From NCBI RefSeq assembly GCF_009707485.1, contig NZ_CP046121.1, forward strand, positions 2,976,001 to 3,040,000: 64,000 nt of DNA, read 5' to 3'. The notes beneath the pieces were generated by a model. That model saw only the letters and a list, made by a program, of their open reading frames with translations, made no database searches and was not told where the DNA came from. Positions 35,051-43,259 of the stretch are shown piece by piece. Position 1 is the first letter of the stretch, and every line of letters starts with the position of its first letter. The translations under genes and the position numbers were made by a program. This DNA is from Nostocoides sp. HKS02. GTDB taxonomy: Bacteria; Actinomycetota; Actinomycetes; Actinomycetales; Dermatophilaceae.

Positions 35051-35372
35051 CTAGCCGCCACCGCCACCGACAGCGAACAAGCCGAGCGTGCTGACGAGGA
35101 CGGCCGGAGCACTGAGGACGCACGCCACCAGGGCGAGGAGGCGTTCGCGAAGGGGGAGCCGGGCTGAAGTCACGGAGTGTCCGAACTGACCTGACGAGAG
35201 CCCAAGCTGAAAAGGCCAACGTGAAGGGAAGGCTGAGGAAATAGAGCGAACTGAGCTCGTTAGCGACCTCATGATGGCCGATCCAACCCCTGAGATTTGC
35301 CGCAGCAAGAGCTGTGGGCGCCCACGCGCACACGGCCAGCGCGACACTCCACTCCTGTTCGGGCCGGTACAT
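35051..35372 (-). pseudogene. Small membrane protein, frameshifted
   Basis: From ATG 35372 one frame gives MYRPEQEWSVALAVCAWAPT, a Trp-rich loop and LYFLSLPFTLAFSAWALVRS. Near 35165-35180 a change to another frame gives RLPLRERLLALVACVLSAPA followed by LVSTLGLFAVGGGG and a stop at 35051. Read together these form a small protein of about 107 residues with three membrane segments. Either a one-base error or a real disruption. No family is recognised. Confidence 0.4.
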
Positions 35373-35569
35373 GTTGTGACGCGACGTCGACACATGACCA
35401 CGATAGGGCTCGGCTCGCTTCAGCGCAGAGCGGGTTTGGGCACCTCCCCTGCCCCTCCGCGCCCATGGAGTCCGGGGTGATTGAGCACCCACAGCGCATG
35501 CGCGATCCCTGAACCCAACGCGCCGAGGACAGTCATGGCTGACATCCCCTGGCACGTCGAGGAGTACCC

Positions 35570-35752
35570 ATGCCCGACCCCGCGCGCGCATTCCACCTGA
35601 CCACCCGGGCCGGCCGTGCAGTCGTGGCGCTCGTCACCCTCGCGGCCGTGAGCCTTGCGCCACTCGCCCCGGCTCGGGCCGCCTCGACCGTTCGGCTAAG
35701 AACCGGCGTCATTTCGCCGCCTGACGGCTATCCGCATGCGGTCACGGCTTGA
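35570..35752 (+). CDS. Short exported-protein remnant
   Basis: ATG 35570 follows GAGGAG. The 60 residues are essentially a signal peptide (VVALVTLAAVSLAPLAPARA, cleavage after ARA) plus about twenty residues (STVRLRTGVISPPDGYPHA). No mature domain follows; the frame ends at 35752, inside the 3' end of the opposite gene. It looks like a secreted protein whose body was lost when the neighbouring DNA was inserted. A genuine very short exported peptide is possible but less likely. Confidence 0.4.
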   Translation: MPDPARAFHLTTRAGRAVVALVTLAAVSLAPLAPARAASTVRLRTGVISPPDGYPHAVTA

Positions 35753-36771
35753 CCTGAACGGTCTTGTAGCGCGAGAACCTCAGTTCATATCCAAACTCCT
35801 CGCCTTCAGGCGTGAGCGCTTTGCCCGTCGTGCTGCCCGCCCTCCATAGCCAGGGCATGACGAACCGTGTTGCGTCGTCGTCCGGGAGGGTATCGATCAT
35901 GGTTCGGGCCTGGTCGCGAAGAAGTTCGAGATCGGATGGGCTCGTGGCTCCTCTACCGCGTTGGCGGCCATCGGCAGCCGTCTCTTGAGCTAGAGCAAGC
36001 AAGCCGTCCACGTTGGTGCCTTCCGCCATGGCTGATGGCGCGGGCGACGTGATGCCCGGCGACTTCAGCGCATGGGGCGGGGGCTGCTCAGCCAGCAGAG
36101 CGGCGGTCGGCATGACGCCCGTGATCGCCTCCCGCTTGTTCGGAAGGTCGCAGCACGCCAAGGTTCTCGATCACGGCGCGAGCGGCCCCGACGTAGGGAC
36201 CGACCTCTGGGCGCCCATCGTTGCCCCACACGTCCTCAACCAGCGGCAGCACCTGAGCCCACTGCAGGTGGCTGTATCGCTGACCGTCACCCAGATCCGG
36301 CGCGGGCTTCAACAGTGGCCCAGTGATGTACGTCAGGTCGACTCGACACGAGGGATGCGCCGCCGCCGCCAGGCGCAAGTAGTACGGAAGCTGGTCGGCT
36401 CGGTGACTGCCCGCCTCCGACTTAAGCTCGATCACCCAGACCCGGTCCGGCCAAAGCACCGCCCAGTCGGGCCAGCCGTTCACAGCTGACTCCTCAACCT
36501 TCGGAAGTAGGTATTCATCGACAAAGGCATCCGGACTACTCGTGGCTGGAATTTGCCCCGCTTCGCCGTAGGCCAAGGCATCCAATAGGTGTATGAAACG
36601 AACGCCCTGCTCGCTCGGTCTCCGCGCGGTATTCCAGGGAGGTGGTTCACCACCCACAATCAGCGTCGTCAGCACGCGCTGAAGGAACTCTTCACGACCC
36701 AACTTCAGGCGACGCCACAACCCTTGAGGGCTCTCCCACATGACTGGCAGGGTAGATGGCACTGCCGACAC
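35742..36771 (-). pseudogene. PD-(D/E)XK nuclease-like protein, frameshifted
   Basis: From GTG 36771 the first frame has GREEFLQRVLTTLIVG, DAFVDEYLLPKVEES and then the nuclease core GWPDWAVLWPDRVWVIELKS (Asp102, Glu115, Lys117), followed by ADQLPYYLRLA. This is the PD...(D/E)XK arrangement of restriction-like nucleases. Near 36150 the sequence changes frame and continues with NKREAITGVMPTAALL, a helical segment and RFVMPWLWRAGS to the stop at 35742. One base change would give a protein of about 340 residues. Similar proteins occur in defence or repair settings; here activity depends on whether the frameshift is real. Confidence 0.6.
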
Positions 36772-36943
36772 CTCGGGGGCGGGAAGCTGCGGGCCAGCCA
36801 GCTGCAGTCACACCTGCGCCACACCGCCGCGAGTTGGGTGCCCATCCGACTCAGATGCCGAGTTCCGCTCGGTCGGAGTCGAGCGGTGACAACGTCGTAA
36901 ACGCACAACCGATGCGCCCGCGCGCTGAGCTGTCGAACGCGTA

Positions 36944-37604
36944 TTACAGGCGCCCGGCGACGGCGAGTTCCAACACCATCATGCGTGCGTGCCGATATTC
37001 AGGACTCTCGGAGATCACTTCCTCGTAGTACTCCCCAAGCTCCGGCTCCGTGGCAAGGACCTCGGCGACGAGGCGCTTGCTGGGAAGGGTGCCGGAGACG
37101 GCGTGGTGGACAAGCTCGGTCTTTGCGGCGGCTTCGTTAGGCATCAGTTGGGCCGAATCGACGCCGAGGGAGGCCCAGGCGGTCGGGTGGTGCGCGGCCA
37201 GGGCCAGGGTCCAAGTTCGGGCCTCACGGCAGCCTTCGAGTGCCCAGGCCGTTAGCCCGGGCAGCACCGCTTCGGCGGCCTGTGCACAGTCCTGCACAAC
37301 AGACCAGCTGGTGTAGCCCCGCCAAGTCGTGTCCTCGCCCAGGCCGATGTGCACTACTAGGGCCAGCACCTGATCCCGCTCGGCGGGCGTAAGCCCTGGC
37401 ACCTTGGCGGCCTCGAACAGAAAGGGGATCGCCACCGCCGATGCCTCGTAAACCGTCCCTTGGTGGCAGAGGTTGGCCCATAGCTCAGATATGGCCTTCC
37501 GACGCTCATCTGGCAGCGAGCTGGCCAAGTGTTGCAACCAATTCGGCACATTCGGCCGGGCCGTAGCACGCATGGAGCGCCGACCAGTCCACCTCATCTC
37601 TCAT
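36944..37604 (-). pseudogene. HEAT-repeat-like protein, frameshifted near the N-terminus
   Basis: ATG 37604 starts MRDEVDWSALHACYGPA, a typical beginning for short actinobacterial HEAT/PBS-lyase-type proteins. The frame is lost at about 37550. The next frame continues as expected: NVPNWLQHLASSLPDERRKA, ISELWANLCHQGTVYEASAV, AIPFLFEAAKVPGLTP and further helical repeats to the stop at 36944. The joined protein would have about 220 residues and act as a protein-binding solenoid. The single-base change may be an error. Confidence 0.6.
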
Positions 37605-37790
37605 GAACGGCATTGTTGCTCGGCACTGTTGTTAGCGCACGGTCATGCCGCGATTGCTAGGTGCGGCTTTTCCGCCGCATGTGGGCTGCGCGACGCTCCG
37701 CGCGTCGGGCGATCGCCGGCCTCCCCAATCGGCGGCTAAGTCAACGCACAAATGGCGGCGCACACGGCTCAGGCCTTGCGGCGGTAGCCC

Positions 37791-38621
37791 TCACAGTCGG
37801 CAGGCATCCTCAAGGGCGGTGATGCGGCGCTTCAGGCAGTGGCGGCGATTCTCGTGGAGGACCATGGCCATCACGCCCAGGCCCACGGCGGTGACTGCGG
37901 CGCCCAGGGTCAGCGCAAGCGCGTCCCGTGCCCTGATTTGGCGCATCGGATCCAGTGAAGACCATAGCCAGACCACTCCGGCGAACCAGCCGGTGGCCAG
38001 CGCGAGCTTCGTCGCACCGAGGGTGTGATAGATGTCGGCCAGGCGATCGAGGTTGGCGAAGGCCCGTTCACGCGCCTTCTCGTCAGCCACTGGTCGGGTG
38101 TTGATCGCGGTTTCCAGGGTCTGCCAGTTGCGCTCCCGGCAGCGCCGGTATTCCGCCAGTGCCCGTCGCCGTCCGGCTCTGGCGTAGCCGAGCAAAGGGC
38201 CATTGCTTGGTTCTTGTAGCCACAGCGAGTTGGTTTCACCAGTTAGTGGGATGCTGGCTCCCCTGGGGAACCGCAGGTAGAGCCCGGGGCGGGCTACCGT
38301 GAACCAGTTCGACTGGACGGCCTGGTCGCCGAGCCCCAGGTCGGTGAGAACCTTCAGTCCCACGTCTTCGTGGACGAACTGGAAGATCACGCCTTCCACG
38401 CGCGAATGCAGGTAGAAGTACAGCTGGTAGATCAAGAACCCCGTCGGCACGGCAGCGGCCACCAGCAGCGCCACAAGGCCGGAGTCGACTGTGATGAGTG
38501 CCCCCGGGTAGCCAGCCCCAAGTCGAAGCAGGGCACGTCCCGCCGCAACGACGAGAGCAGCCACCAAGATTGCGGTGGCCCCTGGCGCCGTCCACCGCAC
38601 GACTTTCGCGAATTCCCCCAC
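37791..38621 (-). CDS. Hypothetical membrane protein
   Basis: A 276-residue protein from GTG 38621. Two hydrophobic segments at the N-terminus (ATAILVAALVVAAGRALLRL and SGLVALLVAAAVPTGFLIYQ) and two at the C-terminus (LALATGWFAGVVWLWSSL and ALTLGAAVTAVGLGVMAMVL) flank a basic cytoplasmic domain of about 120 residues with many Arg. The ends are symmetric, suggesting a hairpin at each side. No motif points to a function. Confidence 0.65.
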   Translation of the reverse strand: MGEFAKVVRWTAPGATAILVAALVVAAGRALLRLGAGYPGALITVDSGLVALLVAAAVPTGFLIYQLYFYLHSRVEGVIFQFVHEDVGLKVLTDLGLGDQAVQSNWFTVARPGLYLRFPRGASIPLTGETNSLWLQEPSNGPLLGYARAGRRRALAEYRRCRERNWQTLETAINTRPVADEKARERAFANLDRLADIYHTLGATKLALATGWFAGVVWLWSSLDPMRQIRARDALALTLGAAVTAVGLGVMAMVLHENRRHCLKRRITALEDACRL

Positions 38622-39174
38622 CTGATGCCCCCACGCAGATCGAAAACCTCCGCAGGCACTCTATGGTTCCGAGGGCTGTCCCGCCGGAGTTCACCCGAAT
38701 TGCGGCGGGTTCGCGCTCGGGATGCTGCAACTGTCGTCGCCGGGCGCCCGAGGTAACCGTAGGTGCGATTTGTGTCGTTGTCGGTTCAGTAGCTCACGGC
38801 GAAACCGCCCCACTGATTCATCCGGTCGACACCCGGCGTGCCTTCTGACGGACTCGGCGCCAGTCGCCGGCTTCGGAGCTATTCGCAGCGACCCTTCACC
38901 TCGGACCGTCGCGTCCCACTTCTGGAGCTTCCACGATTCCGCGGTCGTGGGCCGACTCGCGCTCCCGGTAAGCGTCGCCCTCGTCGCGGCCCCGAGTGGG
39001 TCACACCGCCGCCGACACGCACTTCGTCATCCGGGTCGACACTCTCCCCATGAGGGAGGTATGCCTTACCGCCCCAGCACTGCTTCTGGGTCTGCACCAT
39101 CGGCAGCTTCCAGGGGGGGCCTGGAAGCCGAATTCGACATGTGAAAGCGACCCCTCCATGATTGCCTTGGAACC
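38622..39174. other. No convincing gene
   Basis: About 550 bp with frames on both strands that have no ribosome site and low-complexity translations. The promoter of the GIY-YIG gene should lie at its right end. Nothing else is recognised. Confidence 0.5.
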
Positions 39175-40173
39175 GTGACGACCTCAGGCCGCCCGCTGGC
39201 TCCCCGCCTTGAGCACTTCGGTGAGCGCCTGCGCAACACGGTGTTTGGTCACAAGATGACGCGCGAGTTCTATGCCTACCCCCACCGGTCGCCGCACCAG
39301 CGGTTTAACCGGGACCAGTTCGATGAAGGATTCTGGGAGGGCTTGGGCTGGGCCTACCGAGACGAGGCGCATACCCAGCATTCGGATGTGTACCTGCTGG
39401 TGCAGCGCGATGCCGCTCTGACCAACTTCGACTTGTCAATGAGGTACTTCGAGGGCCTGGACACTGACCAGTTCGAGGACGCGCTGCAGTACGTCCTTGC
39501 CAGGGGGAGACTCTTTAAGCCCGTTCAGTACCTACCCGACTGGGACGGTGTGCCTGGGGCCTACGTCATGGTCTTCGATGAGTACCGGCAGTTCTACATT
39601 GGGCAAGCCAATGACATACGTAAGCGGATCAAGCAGCACTGGAGTCGCAGTAAGAGCTTCGACCGGCTGATCTGGGGAAGCAAGTACGACTCGATTTTCC
39701 CGGTGGACGAGCTGCGTGCTTTCGACACCACCCGGATCTACGCCGCACCCTCCAGCAACTCGTACGCCGTGGAGCACCGTGCGGAGAAAGCAGCCGACCG
39801 ACGCTTCTGCTTGAACCGCATGGCCGGTGGTGCGCCCAGCCCCCTGACCCTGATGCTCACCGCCCTCGATCCGCGCACTCGAATGCACGGAGGAGTATCG
39901 CGCACCCTCTCGATGGAGGGATTCGAGGTGGCTCGCCTTGACGTTCAGAGGGCAGTCGCTCGGGGAGGGTCCGCTGGCTCCAACGGACCGGCCAAGAAGC
40001 TCAGCAGCATGGACATGTCGATCTATTCAGTTGTACGTCCGGACGGCTCGACATTCTTCTGGTCTCGGCGGGACGCTGTTGCCGAAGCCGCTGTTAGGGG
40101 TGATCTCAGCGTCGCCGAGTTCGCTGCGTTCCTCACAGAAATGGGCGAGACAATCGTCTGGCCCAACGCGTGA
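39175..40173 (+). CDS. GIY-YIG nuclease domain protein
   Basis: A 332-residue protein. The central part (about 128-205) is a GIY-YIG nuclease: GAYVMVF (the 'GIY' strand), FYIGQANDIRKRIKQHWSRS (YIG strand and Arg helix) and, about 48 residues after the YIG motif, AVEHRAEKAADRRF where the catalytic Glu is expected. The N-terminal 120 residues and the C-terminal 120 residues are extra. The C-terminus (IYSVVRPDGSTFFWSRRDAV, AAVRGDLSVAEFAAF) may bind DNA or a partner. GTG 39175 is the start. Possible roles are homing-type, restriction-like or repair. Confidence 0.8.
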   Translation: MTTSGRPLAPRLEHFGERLRNTVFGHKMTREFYAYPHRSPHQRFNRDQFDEGFWEGLGWAYRDEAHTQHSDVYLLVQRDAALTNFDLSMRYFEGLDTDQFEDALQYVLARGRLFKPVQYLPDWDGVPGAYVMVFDEYRQFYIGQANDIRKRIKQHWSRSKSFDRLIWGSKYDSIFPVDELRAFDTTRIYAAPSSNSYAVEHRAEKAADRRFCLNRMAGGAPSPLTLMLTALDPRTRMHGGVSRTLSMEGFEVARLDVQRAVARGGSAGSNGPAKKLSSMDMSIYSVVRPDGSTFFWSRRDAVAEAAVRGDLSVAEFAAFLTEMGETIVWPNA

Positions 40174-40438
40174 ACGCGGTTAGACAGACCATGCTGCCGG
40201 CCCCTCCACTGTTGCGGCCATGGTGCGTCTATCCGCCGCCTGTGCGGCTGGATCTGACGACTTTCAGCATGGGACTCTGTGAGCTTCGAAGAGAGCTCAG
40301 GCTCAGTGGCCGCGCCAGGGAATGCTCAGGCTCTCTAGCGGCCGGCCGGCCCACCGATGCCTACTGTGTTGGATTGCGACAGAAAGAAGTCGGGCGCGTG
40401 ATTAGACGTTGTGGGCCGATACGCGACATCATTCGTGC

Positions 40439-40774
40439 ATGGCGAAGCAGACGACGGTGACTATCACTGATGACCTTGACGGTTCGGCCAACGCGAAGGA
40501 GGTCTCCTTCAGCCTTGATGGGAGGACGTGGCTCATTGATCTCAGTGCGAAGAATCGCGCAGCCCTAGAGAAGGCCCTCAAGCCCTACATTGCCAAGGCC
40601 GTCGAACAAGGCCGGGGGAGAAGTCGTAGCAAGGTCACACGTTCTTCATCTCGGTCCAAGTCGCGCAGGGACCTTGCTGCGGTGCGTGAGTGGGCGAAGA
40701 ACAACGGGCACGCGGTGAGTGACCGCGGCCGGGTCAGTGCAGACATTCTGGCCGCATACGACGCCAACCAGTAG
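40439..40774 (+). CDS. Lsr2 family nucleoid-associated protein
   Basis: A 111-residue Lsr2-type H-NS-like xenogeneic silencer. It has the N-terminal dimerisation part (MAKQTTVTITDDLDGSANAK, then VSFSLDGRTWLIDLSAKNRA with LEKALKPYIAKA), a basic Ser/Arg linker, and the C-terminal DNA-binding part (RDLAAVREWAKNNGHAVSDR, then RGRVSADILAAYDANQ) with the AT-hook-like RGR. ATG 40439 gives the usual length. Actinobacteria have a chromosomal copy and often extra copies on phages and islands. This one lies about 1 kb from the integrative element. Confidence 0.92.
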   Translation: MAKQTTVTITDDLDGSANAKEVSFSLDGRTWLIDLSAKNRAALEKALKPYIAKAVEQGRGRSRSKVTRSSSRSKSRRDLAAVREWAKNNGHAVSDRGRVSADILAAYDANQ

Positions 40775-41591
40775 TTCCTGAGGGGTACGCCAGGCACTTG
40801 CGCTCGCCTTGTCGTCTCGGGATGCCAGTGTTGACGTTCTGGTGGCGGTGACCCTTCCGCGGAACGTCGTGTGGTTCCAACCGTGCAAAAAGCCAAGGCT
40901 CATGCCGCCCGTATCGCGACTCTCGAGTGGGCGCCGGCACCGGTCTCCTCGAGGTGGCGGAGGCAAGGCTGTCGGCCTCGCGTTTTGGGAGGAAGCCGGA
41001 GTCCCGTCGACAGTCGTGGCAGACGACAACGGCTCGTCGGCCGAGGTGCACGACCTCGATCCGATGGGGGTTGCACGCCTCTTCCGTGCCATGGTGGTGG
41101 TCGCGACGATGGACCGCGTCGACCGTGCAGGCCGCCACTCGGTTACTGGGCTGCTCTTGCGTGTCCTGGAACACCGGGCTCAGCTTTCTGCGGTTGCGTA
41201 CATACATCCATGGAACGGCTTATAGGCGCTCCGGCTAATCGGGTCAGGCTCCGACTCCCATGACGAATGGGGGAGGCCTGATCGCGTGATCACCTCAGGA
41301 AGTCGCCACCCAGACGAGCGGTCATCCACCGAGTTCGGGCCAATGCTTGGGATGCCATCACATGCGGCGCCTACCCTGCGCCAATGGGGCAGTACCGCCT
41401 CCCTGGACTCGACCCGTCCCACCGACCTAGGTGACCTCCTCGATCGCTATGCCCGGGCCGGCTGGGTCGATTGGGCCGGCCGCGGGCCTTAGGTCGTCGT
41501 CAATGGCGCGCGCCGCGTTGTCCGTGCGCAAGGACCTCGAGCGATGGGAACCGCAGCCCCGCAACTGAAGGTGCCCATCCGGGCTAGGGGA
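40775..41591. other. No convincing intact gene; possible degenerate zinc-finger-like ORF
   Basis: On the minus strand, at roughly 40960-41070, a frame gives EVVHLGRRAVVVCHDCRRDS, which looks like a short zinc-ribbon-type protein (C-x2-C), then GFLPKREADSLA. The frame is open to an ATG at 41207 with no good ribosome site, and the following sequence appears random. It may be a remnant. Nothing else in these 800 bp is supported. Confidence 0.3.
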
Positions 41592-41867
41592 CTAGTCGCC
41601 GTCGCCCACCGGGAAGTGCAGAGCTACGCGCGTCTGGATCTCCGGGTAGCCGAGCGCTCCGGCCGCTGAGTTGAGCTGTTCCTTGATGTGCTCGGCTGCC
41701 ACGGTCGCGGTGTGCCCGTCTGGGTAGGGGCCGGTGACCGTGTAGGAGTCGGTGAACGGGTCGTAGGCGATAACGCTGTGCGGCTGATCCGCGTCGGCGG
41801 TCAGCGCCGCGGCATCCATCTCGTCGAGGAAGCGCCGGCCTGCTTCCAGCTCAGGGTCCTTGCCCAT
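41592..41867 (-). CDS. Hypothetical protein, 91 residues
   Basis: ATG 41867 starts a 91-residue acidic protein (MGKDPELEAGRRFLDEMDAA, then SVIAYDPFTDSYTVTGPYPD, and LGYPEIQTRVALHFPVGDGD). It has a short helix, a strand-rich middle and a helix (AAEHIKEQLNSA). Codon use is like its neighbours. It lies 29 bp after the recombinase stop in the same direction and may be the last cargo gene of the element. No family recognised. Confidence 0.55.
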   Translation of the reverse strand: MGKDPELEAGRRFLDEMDAAALTADADQPHSVIAYDPFTDSYTVTGPYPDGHTATVAAEHIKEQLNSAAGALGYPEIQTRVALHFPVGDGD

Positions 41868-41896
41868 GCACCGAGGATGCCACCGTGAGGTGTGAA

Positions 41897-43129
41897 CTAC
41901 ATCCTCCTCGGGCTGACGCCGGGACGGCCCGACGCCGAGGATCTCGTTACCTCGTCGTTTGTCGGATGATCTGAGGCTGGGCGCCCACTGAGGGCGCGCT
42001 CACCTATCGAAGAGTCGAGGGCGTCGGGTAGACCGGGGCGGTCCCGTGGCGATGCGGGGTCGACGTCGTGGAGGTGCAGCAGGACGGCGGTGCGGAGGAA
42101 CTCGTCCCGGGTGATGGCTTCGGTGCTCAGGCCGATGTACTCCTCGGTGGTCTGCATGCTGCGGTGGTGCAGCAGGGCTTGGACGACCCGTAGGGCGCCG
42201 TCGTAGCGGCGGGTCTCGAGCAGGGCGTCGAAGATCAGCCGGGCGGCGGAGCGGCGCAGCGTGTGCAGGCCTTGCCCTTGGGTGGGCAGCCCGAGCCGGC
42301 GTAGCCCGTCGGTCACCACCTCGCTGGGTTTGGCGGCCGGCCGGGCGGGGTTGAAGGCCCCGAAGGTGAAGTTGCGTTGGGCTTGGCCGTCGACGACCGT
42401 GAACACGGGCGCGTACCGGCGCGGCTGATAGGCCGGGATCAGGTGGTCCGAGGGCAGCAGCCCGCGCCCCAGGTCGGCGCGGACGCGGCGCTCGTACTGG
42501 GCCAGCCACCGGTCCAGCTCCGCGCGCAGCTCGGGGGACAGCGGCAGCACGTCTTCGACGTCGGACTTCCACACGTGGAAGAACACCGTGCCGCGGTCCA
42601 GGTCCAGGTCGCCGACCAGGATGGTCCTCAGCTCGCTCTTGCGCATCGCGGTGAAGAAACCGAGCGCGAGCAGGGCCCGGTCCCGCGGCGTCCCGGCCCC
42701 CTCAAGCAGGGCCCGAATCTGCTCCCGGTCCAGCTGCAGCTTCACCTTGAACGGCCGCCGCATGCGCCGCAGCGCCTTGCCGTAGTCCCGGTCGACCAGG
42801 TCGTTGAGGTACATCCAGGTGATGAACGGCCGCAGCCGCGCCAGGTAGGGGTTGAACCCACCCGCCCCGATCGGGTCCCGCAGCCGACCCTTGGAGTCCA
42901 CGTGCGGACCGCGCAGGTGCGCGAACCAGGCCTCGACATGGGTGGCCCGCAGCTCGTCGGCGTAGAGGTCACCGGTGAAGGCGAGGAACGACCGGTTCGT
43001 GTCCCGGTACGCCCGCACGGTCCGCCTCGCGTGCTGCGCGGCGCAGTGCACCAGGAACAGCTCCAGCGCGTGGGAGAGGCGAACCCGCTCGCGCGCACCG
43101 GCAACGCCCACCAGCGCAGACGGACCCAC
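41897..43129 (-). CDS. Tyrosine recombinase/integrase
   Basis: A 410-residue tyrosine recombinase with an N-terminal core-binding domain (ALELFLVHCAAQHARRTVRA) and a catalytic domain with Arg163 (FTAMRKSELR), His289 and Arg292 (HTLRRSAA), His321/322 (LLHHRS) and Tyr331 (EEYIGLS). All key residues are present. The GTG start at 43129 lies 130 bp from the divergent coupling-protein gene. The C-terminal 60 residues are a polar extension. It is quite different from the integrase at the other end, so it may serve another function such as dimer resolution or a second insertion site. Confidence 0.9.
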   Translation of the reverse strand: MGPSALVGVAGARERVRLSHALELFLVHCAAQHARRTVRAYRDTNRSFLAFTGDLYADELRATHVEAWFAHLRGPHVDSKGRLRDPIGAGGFNPYLARLRPFITWMYLNDLVDRDYGKALRRMRRPFKVKLQLDREQIRALLEGAGTPRDRALLALGFFTAMRKSELRTILVGDLDLDRGTVFFHVWKSDVEDVLPLSPELRAELDRWLAQYERRVRADLGRGLLPSDHLIPAYQPRRYAPVFTVVDGQAQRNFTFGAFNPARPAAKPSEVVTDGLRRLGLPTQGQGLHTLRRSAARLIFDALLETRRYDGALRVVQALLHHRSMQTTEEYIGLSTEAITRDEFLRTAVLLHLHDVDPASPRDRPGLPDALDSSIGERALSGRPASDHPTNDEVTRSSASGRPGVSPRRM

Positions 43130-43259
43130 TCACCGACGGTAGCCCCGCCCGACCTCTGCTGGAAGCCCGTGGCGCAGGGCCGGGAGCGCCCGCCCACCTT
43201 GCCGATACTCATGGTGGCCCGCCGGCTGGCGTAGTCCCTTCATTGTGAGGAGGAGCATC

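Noticed and set aside
34925..35167. An 80-codon plus-strand ORF with an acidic helical translation
   Set aside because: It overlaps the frameshifted membrane protein on the other strand, whose translation is more typical. Neither is certain.
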